NCBI GenBank assembly: GCA_029881795.1
Contig: JAOULX010000010.1
Span: 1 to 64,000 of the forward strand
Source of the DNA: Gammaproteobacteria bacterium
GTDB lineage: Bacteria > Pseudomonadota > Gammaproteobacteria > SZUA-229
Reading direction: 5' to 3'
Length of the DNA stretch: 64,000 nucleotides
Shown: in pieces, positions 27,621-36,929 of the stretch
Layout of the letters: each line of letters opens with the position of its first letter
How positions within the stretch are numbered: the stretch's first letter is position 1
Translations under genes and position numbers: made by a program
The notes under the pieces: generated by a model
The model's input: the letters and a program-made list of their open reading frames with translations, nothing else
Database searches by the model: none
Told to the model about the DNA's origin: nothing

Positions 27621-28057
27621 CGTTCACCATAAACCTCTACTGCCCGCTTGCAGAACGAGTCCACCAGTGTATTGGCAATTTTACTGAACACCGGGCCGAC
27701 TGCGATGGCGATTAATTTCGTGTTAAATTCAAATTCAAGATCGAGCGTGACCTTACAGGCTGTCGGGTCTTTTAACGGTTTAAAACGCCAGAATCCTTCA
27801 AGATGTTTAAACGGCCCGTCCAGCAGACTCATTTCAATCATTTTGTTTTTTTGTAACAAATTACGTGTTGCAAAGGATTTGTTCAGGGAACCTTTGGCAA
27901 TTTCGACACTGGCTTCTATCACATCGTCGGTCTGGGAAATAATGTGTGATGACTTACACCAGGGCAAAAAGTCCGGATAGGCACTGATATCATTGACCAG
28001 TGCATACATTTCTGCAGGGCTGTACATAACCAGCGACTGCCGGGATATTAATGGCAT
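27617..28057 (-). CDS. ratA: RatA, START-domain protein (toxin RatA/ubiquinone-binding family)
   Basis: 146 residues covering the whole polyketide cyclase/START (Coq10-like) fold: SRQSLVMYSPAEMYALVNDISAYPDFLPWCKSS at the start and LDLEFEFNTKLIAIAVGPVFSKIANTLVDSFCKRA at the end. In E. coli RatA was reported to block 70S ribosome assembly, while its Coq10 relatives act as ubiquinone chaperones; the housekeeping role is more likely general. Encoded upstream of ratB and separated from smpB only by the NSS transporter gene. Confidence 0.92.
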   Translation of the reverse strand: MPLISRQSLVMYSPAEMYALVNDISAYPDFLPWCKSSHIISQTDDVIEASVEIAKGSLNKSFATRNLLQKNKMIEMSLLDGPFKHLEGFWRFKPLKDPTACKVTLDLEFEFNTKLIAIAVGPVFSKIANTLVDSFCKRAVEVYGER

Positions 28058-28072
28058 AAAAACAACCGACCT

Positions 28073-29452
28073 TTAGATAAATTTTATGGCTTTTAAAAAC
28101 ACGATGATAATCAACAATGGCGACACATAACGAATTAAAGCGTACCATATTTTAAACAGCAGAGCTTGAGTATCGAGCTCCTCTAGCACTTTTCTGCGCG
28201 ACATTAAATGACCAACAAACACCGCAATGAACAGGCCACCAAGTGGTAACAAGATATTGGCAGTCAACGCATCAAGCGTGTCAAAGAAATTGATGCTCTG
28301 GAATAGTCCAGGTATGGACCAGGTCGCCTTCTCCCAGACATTGAACGATAAGACGGAACCGATTCCAATAAACCAAGTCAGCATACCGATATAGACAGAG
28401 GCTTTGATTCGACTGAGATTTTTATTTTCGACCAGCCAAGCGACCATCGGCTCAATTAATGAGATGGCTGAGGTCCAGGCCGCAAAAACGATTAATACAA
28501 AAAACAGGGTGCCAAACAGTATTCCGTAATCCATCTGACCGAAAGCTATTGGCAGGGTTTTAAAGATTAAACCAGGACCGGCTGCCGGTGCCATCTGATG
28601 AGCAAAAACGATCGGGAATATAGCCAGACCAGCAAACAAGGCAACCAGTGTATCCGCCCCGGCAATCATGAAAGTGGTTTTTGCAATGGATATGTTTTTA
28701 GGCAAATAGGCACCATACGCCATAATCGCCCCCATTCCCAAGCTCAGGGTAAAGAAGGCATGCCCCATCGCCACTAATACTGAGTCGGATGATAGTTTAC
28801 TAAAGTCCGGATAAAACAGGTAATTTAAGCCTTCGGTAAATGCGCCAGTGGTGGTGGCATATCCGACTAAAATCAGCAGCATGATCAGTAATAATGGCAT
28901 CAGAAATCGGACCGCCTTTTCAAGACCGTGCTGCACCCCTCGGGATACCACCATCATCGTGATCAGCATAAACAAGGTATGCCAGGCTAATAAGCGTTCG
29001 GGATCTGACGTCAAAGCCACGAAAATACTGGTGGCACCATCGGCTGTTGCGCCAACGAAGACACCCGATGCCATGCGCACGGTATAAGCCATGGCCCAGC
29101 CAGCTATCACACTATAATAAGACAGGATTAATAAGCCGGCGATCGCACCCATCCAGCCCAATCCACGCCAGAGCCAATGACGGTTTTCTTCGCGTGCCAG
29201 CATTGCCATGGTGTTGATGGGGCTTAAACCACCTTTTCGGCCGAGCAAAATCTCTGCCATCATCACCGGAATTCCGATCAGCAATATACAGATCAGGTAA
29301 ACAATAACAAACGCCCCGCCGCCGTTATCGCCTGTGATATAGGGGAATTTCCAGATATTGCCAAGCCCAACAGCTGACCCGGTAGCTGCCAGAATAAAGG
29401 CGAGTCGGCCTGACCATTGTCCGTGCATGGATAAGCGAAATTCGGATGACAT
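28073..29452 (-). CDS. Neurotransmitter:sodium symporter (NSS) family transporter
   Basis: 459 residues with about 11-12 hydrophobic helices. The TM1 signature GRLAFILAATGSAVGLGNIWKFPYITGDNGGGAFVIVYL, with the unwound sodium/substrate site, is unmistakable, and YPDFSKLSSDSVLVAMGHAFFTLSLGMGAIMAYGAYLP is TM6. Bacterial relatives (LeuT, TnaT, MhsT) import amino acids with sodium. Substrate cannot be told. AAGGGGGAA lies just upstream of ATG 29452. It is inserted between ratA (15 bases downstream) and the divergent smpB, where E. coli has smpB next to ratA. Confidence 0.93.
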   Translation of the reverse strand: MSSEFRLSMHGQWSGRLAFILAATGSAVGLGNIWKFPYITGDNGGGAFVIVYLICILLIGIPVMMAEILLGRKGGLSPINTMAMLAREENRHWLWRGLGWMGAIAGLLILSYYSVIAGWAMAYTVRMASGVFVGATADGATSIFVALTSDPERLLAWHTLFMLITMMVVSRGVQHGLEKAVRFLMPLLLIMLLILVGYATTTGAFTEGLNYLFYPDFSKLSSDSVLVAMGHAFFTLSLGMGAIMAYGAYLPKNISIAKTTFMIAGADTLVALFAGLAIFPIVFAHQMAPAAGPGLIFKTLPIAFGQMDYGILFGTLFFVLIVFAAWTSAISLIEPMVAWLVENKNLSRIKASVYIGMLTWFIGIGSVLSFNVWEKATWSIPGLFQSINFFDTLDALTANILLPLGGLFIAVFVGHLMSRRKVLEELDTQALLFKIWYALIRYVSPLLIIIVFLKAIKFI

Positions 29453-29583
29453 AAGTTCCCCCTTTTAAAGATTGCCCCATTGTCATCAATCTTTTCCACA
29501 GATACAAGTCTGATACTGTTTTTTTAGCTGTCTAAGCTACTGAATTTCCAGCTTTTAATGAGTATGCAGATGTGGTTTTCATG

Positions 29584-29589
29584 TATAAT
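29584..29589 (+). promoter_or_regulatory. Consensus -10 box immediately before smpB
   Basis: TATAAT ends seven bases before the ATG at 29596, with TG directly upstream. Initiation at the usual distance would start the transcript at or within one or two bases of the start codon. No good -35 is seen at 17 bases. Confidence 0.45.
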
Positions 29590-29595
29590 TTGCGG

Positions 29596-30069
29596 ATGAG
29601 CAAAAAGAAAAAAAGTTTACCTGACAATACCATCGCGCAAAATAAAAAAGCCAGACATGACTTTTTTATTGAAGATACCTTTGAAGCCGGCCTGGTGCTA
29701 GAAGGCTGGGAAGTAAAAAGCTTACGTGCCGGTCGTATCCAGATGAATGAAAGCTATATTATGGTTCGTAACTCGGAACTATGGTGGATAGGCATGAGCA
29801 TTACGCCTTTGTTATCAGCCTCAACCCATATTACTCCTGATCATTATCGCAGCCGTAAATTATTAATGCAGCGCCGTGAAATCGACAAGATAATTGGCGC
29901 TGTTGAACGAAAAGGTTACACCCTAGTGCCACTGAGTGCTTATTGGGTAAGAGGTAAAGCAAAACTCAAAATTGGTCTGGCTAAAGGTAAGAAGGATCAC
30001 GATAAACGCGCTACTGATAAAGACCGCGACTGGAAACGAGAAAAACAAAGAATACTGAAATCTCATTGA
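29596..30069 (+). CDS. smpB: SsrA-binding protein SmpB
   Basis: 157 residues from ATG 29596 (MSKKKK). Upstream in-frame starts (GTG 29572, ATG 29581) would add non-conserved residues. SmpB hallmarks: [39 protein letters not shown] and [35 protein letters not shown], with a basic C-terminal tail. It delivers tmRNA to stalled ribosomes; its RNA partner ssrA is at 54054-54413 in this window. No Shine-Dalgarno sequence is visible. Confidence 0.94.
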   Translation: MSKKKKSLPDNTIAQNKKARHDFFIEDTFEAGLVLEGWEVKSLRAGRIQMNESYIMVRNSELWWIGMSITPLLSASTHITPDHYRSRKLLMQRREIDKIIGAVERKGYTLVPLSAYWVRGKAKLKIGLAKGKKDHDKRATDKDRDWKREKQRILKSH

Positions 30070-30130
30070 TTATGGTTTATATATATTGGATACATAAATA
30101 CAAAAAATAACATTTATCCAAGGTAATACA

Positions 30131-31564
30131 ATGAAACTAACTCATTTTTTCCTGATTTTCTCGTTATTGCTCCCCGGTATCAGCTATGCATCAGCTGATG
30201 CCACTCTGTTGGATCTCACCCACACCACCGCGGCATTAATTGCACTCATCATCTTTATTTCGGCTTACAGTCTGGTAATTGCCGAGGAATTTCTGCATTT
30301 AAGAAAATCTAAACCCGTTATTATCGCTGCCGGTTTAATCTGGATACTTGTCGGCATTGCCTACGCCGGTGCCGGTGATAAACACACCGCCGGTATTATG
30401 GTTCGCCACAATATTCTCGAGTTTGCAGAGCTGATGCTGTTTCTGCTAGCAGCAATGACTTACATTAACACCCTCGAAGAACGCAATATTTTTGCCGCGC
30501 TGCGGGTCTGGTTAGTCAGCAAGGGTTATTCGTTTAAAGCCATCTTCTGGATTACCGGCGTTCTCGCATTTTTTATCTCACCGATTGCGGACAATTTAAC
30601 CACAGCACTGCTAATGGCTGCTGTGGTTACCGCTGTTGGTGCCGGCAATAATAAGTTTATTGCCATCGCCTGCATTAACATTGTAGTGGCAGCCAATGCT
30701 GGAGGAGCTTTCAGCCCGTTCGGTGACATCACAACCTTAATGGTCTGGCAAAAAGGCATCGTCGAGTTTACTCAATTCTTCGACTTGTTTATTCCATCGC
30801 TGGTGAACTGGATAATTCCCGCAACAATCATGTCGTTTGCAATTGCCAACGAACACCCGGACCCCATGGAAGTGTCAATTAGTGTAAAACCCGGCGGCTA
30901 TATCATTATCGGTCTGTTTTTGCTGACTATTGTACTGGCTGTATGCTTCCATAACTTCCTGCATTTACCGCCCATGCTGGGGATGATGACAGGCCTTGGC
31001 GTATTAAAAATATTTGGCTACAAACTTAGACGGGATGAAATTAATAATCCTGATGCGATTTCAAGCCCGGTACACATGCAGCTTGAAAATATGGATCAAA
31101 AACTGCGCGAACACTTCAAATCAAAAACACGTCCTTTCGATATTTTCATCAGTATGAAACGTGCCGAGTGGGATACCTTACTGTTTTTCTATGGGGTCAT
31201 CCTCTGTGTTGGCGGGCTTGGCACACTGGGTTATTTAGGTATTGTTTCAGAGTTTATGTATAACGATCTGGGTGCAACAACGGCCAATATCATTGTCGGT
31301 GTGCTCTCTGCTATCGTTGATAATATTCCGGTAATGTTTGCCGTGCTGACAATGAACCCTGATATGGGCCTGAACCAGTGGTTGCTGGTCACCTTAACCG
31401 CCGGTGTCGGTGGCTCGTTATTATCGGTGGGTTCTGCTGCCGGCGTGGCACTGATGGGTCAGGCACGGGGTATTTATACCTTCTTTGCCCATCTCAAATG
31501 GATCTGGGCGATTGCCCTGGGCTATGCAGCCAGTATCTGGGTGCATATGTTGCTAGCCTTTTGA
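30131..31564 (+). CDS. nhaD: Sodium/proton antiporter NhaD
   Basis: 477 residues with a leading hydrophobic signal-like segment and about 12 helices. NhaD traits: AEEFLHLRKSKPVIIAAGLIWILVG, HNILEFAELMLFLLAAMTYINTLEERNIF, FFISPIADNLTTALLMAAVV, CINIVVAANAGGAFSPFGDITTLMVWQKG and LSAIVDNIPVMFAVLTMNP, with membrane Asp residues for ion binding. Exports sodium (and lithium) in exchange for protons, typical of marine and halotolerant bacteria. AAGG precedes the ATG. Convergent with dnaQ. Confidence 0.93.
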   Translation: MKLTHFFLIFSLLLPGISYASADATLLDLTHTTAALIALIIFISAYSLVIAEEFLHLRKSKPVIIAAGLIWILVGIAYAGAGDKHTAGIMVRHNILEFAELMLFLLAAMTYINTLEERNIFAALRVWLVSKGYSFKAIFWITGVLAFFISPIADNLTTALLMAAVVTAVGAGNNKFIAIACINIVVAANAGGAFSPFGDITTLMVWQKGIVEFTQFFDLFIPSLVNWIIPATIMSFAIANEHPDPMEVSISVKPGGYIIIGLFLLTIVLAVCFHNFLHLPPMLGMMTGLGVLKIFGYKLRRDEINNPDAISSPVHMQLENMDQKLREHFKSKTRPFDIFISMKRAEWDTLLFFYGVILCVGGLGTLGYLGIVSEFMYNDLGATTANIIVGVLSAIVDNIPVMFAVLTMNPDMGLNQWLLVTLTAGVGGSLLSVGSAAGVALMGQARGIYTFFAHLKWIWAIALGYAASIWVHMLLAF

Positions 31565-31595
31565 GGCCAGACTTTTAAGGCCAGATCAGTACCTG

Positions 31596-31618
31596 CTCTG
31601 CCGTATCAGGCGGCAGAG
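31596..31618. terminator. Hairpin between convergent nhaD and dnaQ
   Basis: Perfect 8-bp stem CTCTGCCG / CGGCAGAG around a 7-nt loop, placed in the 66-base gap between two convergent stops. It has no T-run, so it is either a weak terminator or a transcript-end stabiliser. Confidence 0.5.
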
Positions 31619-31630
31619 ACAGCAGACAAC

Positions 31631-32368
31631 TTAAGCTTCGGTAACAGCTGGTTTAGCCCACAGACTAATCTCACCCATATTGCTGAGATAATGTTCATGT
31701 GCCGCTGTTTCTTCAGTGCTGGCTCTGACCAGCTTTAGCTGATCAGCGATTGTTTCAATACCTTTAACTGCTATCAACTCATCACTGTTATCAGTGTTCT
31801 CATTATCTGCGCCTGCGCTATCTAGCAACAAATTACTTTGCCCGCCAGTCATCGCCAAATAAACATCCGCTAAAATCTCGGAATCCAGCAAGGCGCCATG
31901 AAGTTCACGCTTATCGTTATTCACATCGTAACGTTTACATAAAGCATCTAGGTTGTTTTTCTGACCCGGGTGCATTTTTCTGGCCATCAGCAAGCTGTCT
32001 AATACGGTTGCATGATCGCAAGTCGTACCCAGATCCCGAGAATGCTGTTGCTGCAAACGGTGCAATTCGCTGTCGATAAAACCGACATCAAACGGCGCAT
32101 TATGAATGATCAGTTCCGCACCTTTTATAAAGGTCAGAAAATCATCAACAATATCTTCAAATCGGGGCTTATCCGCCAGAAACTCGCTGCTGATACCATG
32201 CACCGCCAGTGCGCCCTCATCACTTTCACGATCGGGCTGGATATACTGGTGATAATGATTACGGGTCACACGCCGGTTGATAATTTCAACGCAACCGATC
32301 TCGATAATGCGATGCCCCTGTTTTGGGTCTAAACCTGTAGTTTCCGTATCTAAAACGACCTGGCGCAT
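31631..32368 (-). CDS. dnaQ: DNA polymerase III epsilon subunit (3'-5' exonuclease)
   Basis: 245 residues from ATG 32368; AGAAG precedes it, and a TTG four codons upstream is less likely. DnaQ exonuclease motifs: ExoI VVLDTETTG (D7, E9), ExoII IIHNAPFDVGFID, and ExoIII with HGALLDSEILADVYL. QSNLLLD right after the exonuclease domain corresponds to the beta-clamp-binding motif QTSMAF of E. coli epsilon. A C-terminal tail follows that binds the polymerase alpha subunit. In many gammaproteobacteria dnaQ is directly divergent from rnhA; here two other genes lie between them. Confidence 0.94.
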   Translation of the reverse strand: MRQVVLDTETTGLDPKQGHRIIEIGCVEIINRRVTRNHYHQYIQPDRESDEGALAVHGISSEFLADKPRFEDIVDDFLTFIKGAELIIHNAPFDVGFIDSELHRLQQQHSRDLGTTCDHATVLDSLLMARKMHPGQKNNLDALCKRYDVNNDKRELHGALLDSEILADVYLAMTGGQSNLLLDSAGADNENTDNSDELIAVKGIETIADQLKLVRASTEETAAHEHYLSNMGEISLWAKPAVTEA

Positions 32369-32411
32369 AATTCTTCTCAAAAAAGTATGACAATATTAAA
32401 AATAGCTATAT

Positions 32412-32430
32412 ACAAATGATAATCATTCTC
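32412..32430. promoter_or_regulatory. Fur box upstream of the porin gene
   Basis: The 19-mer ACAAATGATAATCATTCTC matches the classic Fur consensus GATAATGATAATCATTATC at 15 of 19 positions, including the whole central AATGATAATCATT. It lies about 150 bases before the porin ATG and 44 bases from the divergent dnaQ start. A fur gene is present in the window. Direct observation of the site; regulation of the porin is inferred. Confidence 0.75.
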
Positions 32431-32577
32431 ATATAGTAGAGGCATTACTTAATGGTTATATATTAATTTATGACACCAACCAGATGTCATCATTACGTCA
32501 TAAAAGCTTGCTTAAATACAATTGTTGATACAAACCATTAACTATAAAAATATCGTTAGATTATATAGGAAACACAC

Positions 32578-33546
32578 ATGAAATCATTAAAACTAAAGGC
32601 AATCTTACTGGCATTAAGCTCGACGCTTATTGCACAAACAGCAACAGCAGAAAACACTGTATACGGCATAGGCCACGTCAGTGTTGCCAGTATCGAAGAT
32701 GCCAATGGTAAAGCCAGCGCAATTAGCAGCCACTCTTCGCGCTTTGGTGTTAAAGGCGAGCTGGAAAAAGAAGGCAATACGCAGGTTTTTTATAAAATGG
32801 AATGGCAAGTAGATATGACCGATGAGTCAAAATCATCTAACGACCATATTAAGTCTCGTAGTCAATACATTGGCTTAAAGTCTAACTTTGGTGAATTACG
32901 CTTAGGTCGTGATGACTCACCCTATAAAAAAGCTGGCAAGAAAGCGGTTGAGTTTTTCAGTGATACCTATGCCGACTACAACAGCATTGTTGATAAAGGC
33001 CAGGACGTTCGTGCTGACAGCTCAATCTCTTATTCTGTTATAACAGCTGGCGGCAAAATCAGCCTGATGCGTGCAACCGGTGATGACACAACAGCTGCCG
33101 CGAATGCCGGCGATATGACCTCACTGGCTTATGATGCAAATTTTGGTGCGCTGACGATGGGTCTGGCAACACAAAAACAATATGTTGCAGACACCAATTA
33201 TGAAACCGGAACAAAACTGGTACTGGGTTTTAAGTTAGCCAAAGCCACCCAGTTAGGTTTACTGTATGAGACAGTGAGCGATGATCTGACACTGGACGAC
33301 AAAAACACCCTGATCAGCATTAAGCATAACATCGGTGCTGACACGGTGAAGTTTGTCTTCGGCACTAAAGCACACATTAGCGCAGCAGACGACACTCTGA
33401 CCGCTCTGGCCTATGACCATAAATTAAGTAAAGCTGCTACCGTTTACGCGCTCTATGCGAGCAGTACTAACGATGGTTTAAAGGATTCGGGTGGTTTAAC
33501 AGGTGATGCGACAGTGATCGCTGGCGGACTTGTGGTGAAATTTTAA
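32578..33546 (+). CDS. Gram-negative outer-membrane porin
   Basis: 322 residues with a 24-residue signal peptide ending ATAE. The mature protein starts ENTVYGIGHVSVASIEDANG and has alternating beta-strands such as SSRFGVKGELEKEGNTQVFYKMEWQVD and SQYIGLKSNFGELRLGRDDSPY, a recognisable general-porin (Porin_4) pattern. The last residue is Phe (VVKF), the Omp85 recognition residue. Forms a passive diffusion channel, probably trimeric. AGGAAA lies 7 bases before the ATG. A Fur box in its promoter region suggests iron control. Confidence 0.92.
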   Translation: MKSLKLKAILLALSSTLIAQTATAENTVYGIGHVSVASIEDANGKASAISSHSSRFGVKGELEKEGNTQVFYKMEWQVDMTDESKSSNDHIKSRSQYIGLKSNFGELRLGRDDSPYKKAGKKAVEFFSDTYADYNSIVDKGQDVRADSSISYSVITAGGKISLMRATGDDTTAAANAGDMTSLAYDANFGALTMGLATQKQYVADTNYETGTKLVLGFKLAKATQLGLLYETVSDDLTLDDKNTLISIKHNIGADTVKFVFGTKAHISAADDTLTALAYDHKLSKAATVYALYASSTNDGLKDSGGLTGDATVIAGGLVVKF

Positions 33547-33577
33547 ACACGGTTTCCGCTAAAACATCATTAAAAAA

Positions 33578-33604
33578 GCCCTGTAAGAATACAGGGCTTT
33601 TTTA
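33578..33604. terminator. Terminator after the porin gene
   Basis: 7-bp stem GCCCTGT / ACAGGGC with a 6-nt loop, six T on the + side (33598-33604) and an A-run on the left, so it also works for the facing minus-strand lipoprotein gene. Confidence 0.88.
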
Positions 33605-33651
33605 TATAGCTTATCTGGTTGTCTTCAGGATAAAGCAACTAATCTGCAATA

Positions 33652-34338
33652 CTAAATCGTCGCTGATGTTAATTGACGGGTAATTGTCGGTTGTGAGGGG
33701 TATTCGAAAGTCGTTTTCACAACACCATAACCGCTACAACGCCAAGAAGTAACGGTTCGTTGTCCGCCAAACCTAGTATTTATACCATCATCACGGCGTA
33801 TTTTTAAACAATCGCTGAATGAGCCATAAGGCACAATAACATTCTCAATAGCCAGCAAAGTGATGGTTGAGGTAAAACTTTCAACAAAAATACCATTTAA
33901 GTTAATGGCAATAGTTGTAGTTATAGGATCACCAATGACCATAGTGGTTGCAGCTAATGGGACACCGGGACTAAAGGTATAGCTATCAGTAATGTTTCCA
34001 TTCACATCTTTATGTTCACGAAGGTACAAAGCCAGTGTCGTACCGCTTGTATCGAGATAAAAGTTTCTGTCGCGGATAACGGTGCCAAGATAGCTTTCAA
34101 TACGGCTGTAACTAACTATACCCGGTGTGCGAGTGAAAACATGCACCATTGTATCGTACGAAGTACCCGTTACTGAAAAAACCTTATTCGCGTAGTTATG
34201 TCCATAGTCTGTATAATCATAAACTGTGCTGCCGGCAGTTATGCCACCGGTGTTATGATCTGAAGGCCCACATGCATTTAACAATGCAACAGCAAATGGA
34301 ACCAGTACAAGTTTTGCCCGTGTTTCTAGTACTCTCAT
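33652..34338 (-). CDS. Lipoprotein of unknown function
   Basis: 228 residues. GAGGGAA precedes ATG 34338. Signal peptide with lipobox LLNAC (Cys23), then a short Asp/Gly/Thr linker and a beta-strand-rich domain with repeated Tyr and Thr (TVYDYTDYGHNYANKVFSVTGTSYDTMVHV) and two further Cys (C178 and C201 by position in DCLKIRRDD and SWRCSGYG) that may form a disulfide. I do not recognise the family. Single gene between the porin and rnhA. Confidence 0.7.
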   Translation of the reverse strand: MRVLETRAKLVLVPFAVALLNACGPSDHNTGGITAGSTVYDYTDYGHNYANKVFSVTGTSYDTMVHVFTRTPGIVSYSRIESYLGTVIRDRNFYLDTSGTTLALYLREHKDVNGNITDSYTFSPGVPLAATTMVIGDPITTTIAINLNGIFVESFTSTITLLAIENVIVPYGSFSDCLKIRRDDGINTRFGGQRTVTSWRCSGYGVVKTTFEYPSQPTITRQLTSATI

Positions 34339-34549
34339 GGGTGATTTCCCTCTTTATTTCAAATTAACCCTTGGTTTTTGTTATAACCTATTTATCTGTC
34401 GCATAGCAAGACTACGCTTGATCATTGTGATTAAACTCAGTTAAGTTAAATCACGAAAAAAGTAAAGCAACGGCATTATCATTGTTAATTCTGATCTGTC
34501 TCAGCGAATCCAATCAACTGACGGGGTAATTAGCACGGGCACCAAGGTT

Positions 34550-35011
34550 TCAAGACAATGAATCGACTCCTCGATTAGCTAACTCGTCAGCCTTTTCATT
34601 CTCATCATGACCGGCATGACCCTTTACCCAAACCCATTCAATTTCGTGTGGTGCTCTGGCCAGATCCAGACGTTTCCACAAATCATCGTTTTTAACCGGT
34701 TTTTTGGCGGCATTTTTCCAGCCTTTTTTCTTCCAGTTATCAATCCATTCTGTAATACCTTGCAACACGTATTTAGAATCGGACGTAAGACGAACTTTAC
34801 ACGGCCTTGATAAACTTTCCAGCGCCATGATCGCCGCCATGAGTTCCATACGATTATTCGTGGTGGCCGGCTCAGCCCCAAATAATTCTTTCTCCCGACC
34901 TTCGTATCGCATCAGCACTCCCCAGCCTCCGGGTCCCGGATTTCCTCTGCAGGCGCCATCAGTATATAATTCAACCAGTTTTTCAGCTGTCACAACATTA
35001 CCTAAATTCAT
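34550..35011 (-). CDS. rnhA: Ribonuclease HI
   Basis: 153 residues. All parts of RNase HI are present: [22 protein letters not shown] (first Asp), [15 protein letters not shown] (Glu), [39 protein letters not shown] (Asp and the basic handle) and [21 protein letters not shown] (His and last Asp). Cleaves RNA in RNA:DNA hybrids. Starts 186 bases from, and divergent to, mltD. Its usual neighbour dnaQ is 2.2 kb away. Confidence 0.96.
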   Translation of the reverse strand: MNLGNVVTAEKLVELYTDGACRGNPGPGGWGVLMRYEGREKELFGAEPATTNNRMELMAAIMALESLSRPCKVRLTSDSKYVLQGITEWIDNWKKKGWKNAAKKPVKNDDLWKRLDLARAPHEIEWVWVKGHAGHDENEKADELANRGVDSLS

Positions 35012-35197
35012 GGGCGGGCTTGCATTTCACACGGCTAACAAAGAAAATGCAATCCCAATTAGCGATTTTCAGTTATTACTGAAATTAGCCACAGGTCTTT
35101 TATCTGTTTATTGACAATAAATATAGACAAGTATTTGATATTTAAAGTTTTTTAACATATACATTATATAGCAGCCTTTATAAAGCTCATTTTTATT

Positions 35198-36853
35198 ATG
35201 AATTTATTGTCAAAAAGTATCGTTATCATGAGTTTCTTTTCACTCAGCGCCTGTAATCTTGCGCATCTGGGTGTTATTGGCGATAAAGAAACCGATCATT
35301 CGTATCCGCATAAAGCCACTGCCCTTTTACCCGATTGGGCCCAGCCAGCCCCTGTTACAACTGAGCATTTTGCTGATACCTATGTCGAGCTGGATCCGTT
35401 CATTTTAAACCCTGAAGCCTATCAGTCTGAGGGTTTTGAAATCATCTGGGATCGCATCCGGGCCGGCTTCACACTGCCAACTTCTGAGCATAAAAAAGTA
35501 CAGTCTGAGTTGCGCTGGTTTGCCCGCCACAAAAGTTATTTGGACCGTGTGGTTGACCGGGCGGAACCCTTCTTGCATTTTATCATGCAGGAAATAGATC
35601 AAAGAAACATGCCAGCCGAACTGGCACTGCTGCCTATTGTGGAAAGCGCCTTCCAGCCGTTTGCATATTCTCATGGCCAGGCTGCGGGTATCTGGCAGTT
35701 TATACCATCGACAGGGCGTCATTACGGCCTGAAACAAAACTGGTGGTATGATGGCCGGCGCGACATTTATGCCTCTACTATCGCGGCACTGGATTATCTT
35801 CAGTTCCTTAACCGAGCATTTAAAGGTAACTGGCTGCACGCACTGGCAGCCTACAATTCCGGCATAGGCACGGTTAACAAAGCTATCCGCTACAATAAGC
35901 GCAAGAAAAAACCGACTGATTTCTGGCATTTAGATTTACCCAAAGAAACTCAGGGCTATGTACCCAAGTTGATGGCATTAACGAAATTAATCTCAGAGCC
36001 TGGAAAATATAATGTCGATTTGAAATGCATTCAAAACGCACCTTATTTTAACGTCATCGATACCGAAGCACAGATCGATCTGGCAGTCGCTGCAGATCTG
36101 GCCGATATGCACATTGAAGAGCTCTACAAACTTAACCCTGGCTATAACCGCTGGGCAACTGATCCGGCCGGTCCGCATCGTTTACTGATACCAATTGAAC
36201 ACAGCGCTCAATTTGAAGAAGGCTTAGAGCGCATGCCGGCGAATAGCCGAATGAGCTGGAAACGTTATAAAATAAAACCTGACCAGACTCTCAGTCATAT
36301 TGCCGAAAAATTCAAACTGACTGTCGATCAGTTAAAGAAAGTAAATAATATTCGCTCCAATCACATTCGGGTTGGCCGGCATCTGATCATTCCTGTTGCC
36401 AGCAAAAGCATGAACCATTACGCTCTGAGCAAAACACAAAGAGATAAAAAGCGCCGCTCTATTCGTCGTGATGGTAAAGGTAAAAAAGTATTTCACACTG
36501 TCCGTTCAGGTGACTCGTTATGGGATATATCACGCCTTTATAAGGTCGGCACACATCAGCTGGCACGCTGGAACGGCATGGCTCCTAAGGATATCCTCAG
36601 AGCAGGCCAGAAACTGGTAGTCTGGACAAAAAAACAGATCGCACCGAGTCTAAAGAACAGTTTAGTTGGTGATTTTATACGCTCTGTTAGTTACCGGGTT
36701 CGTAGTGGTGATTCGTTATACCTTATTGCCAAACGCTTTAATGTCAGTATCCACGACCTTCACCGCTGGAACCCTATTGAAGGAAAGTATTTGAAACCCG
36801 GTCAGACCATTAAAGTCTATGTTGATATCACCAACCAGGCTAGCAGCAGTTAA
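35198..36853 (+). CDS. mltD: Membrane-bound lytic murein transglycosylase D
   Basis: 551 residues. Lipoprotein signal with SLSAC (Cys19). The SLT domain (about 145-255) has ELALLPIVESAFQPFAYSHGQAAGIWQFIPSTGRHYGL with the catalytic Glu in ESAF, and WLHALAAYNSGIGTVNKAI. Three C-terminal LysM repeats follow: YKIKPDQTLSHIAEKF..., HTVRSGDSLWDISRLY... and YRVRSGDSLYLIAKRF..., for peptidoglycan binding. This is the MltD architecture (E. coli has two LysM; three here). Cuts glycan strands with 1,6-anhydro formation during wall turnover. Anchored on the periplasmic side of the outer membrane. Confidence 0.94.
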   Translation: MNLLSKSIVIMSFFSLSACNLAHLGVIGDKETDHSYPHKATALLPDWAQPAPVTTEHFADTYVELDPFILNPEAYQSEGFEIIWDRIRAGFTLPTSEHKKVQSELRWFARHKSYLDRVVDRAEPFLHFIMQEIDQRNMPAELALLPIVESAFQPFAYSHGQAAGIWQFIPSTGRHYGLKQNWWYDGRRDIYASTIAALDYLQFLNRAFKGNWLHALAAYNSGIGTVNKAIRYNKRKKKPTDFWHLDLPKETQGYVPKLMALTKLISEPGKYNVDLKCIQNAPYFNVIDTEAQIDLAVAADLADMHIEELYKLNPGYNRWATDPAGPHRLLIPIEHSAQFEEGLERMPANSRMSWKRYKIKPDQTLSHIAEKFKLTVDQLKKVNNIRSNHIRVGRHLIIPVASKSMNHYALSKTQRDKKRRSIRRDGKGKKVFHTVRSGDSLWDISRLYKVGTHQLARWNGMAPKDILRAGQKLVVWTKKQIAPSLKNSLVGDFIRSVSYRVRSGDSLYLIAKRFNVSIHDLHRWNPIEGKYLKPGQTIKVYVDITNQASSS

Positions 36854-36929
36854 GACTAATACTTTCAGTTCTCACTCCAGTAGTTGCTGATAAAAACAGT
36901 CAGCCCGAAAAATTTTCACGGAACGAGTA

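Noticed and set aside
35405..35929. 174-codon minus-strand frame inside mltD
   Set aside because: Shadow of the transglycosylase domain; no start signal.
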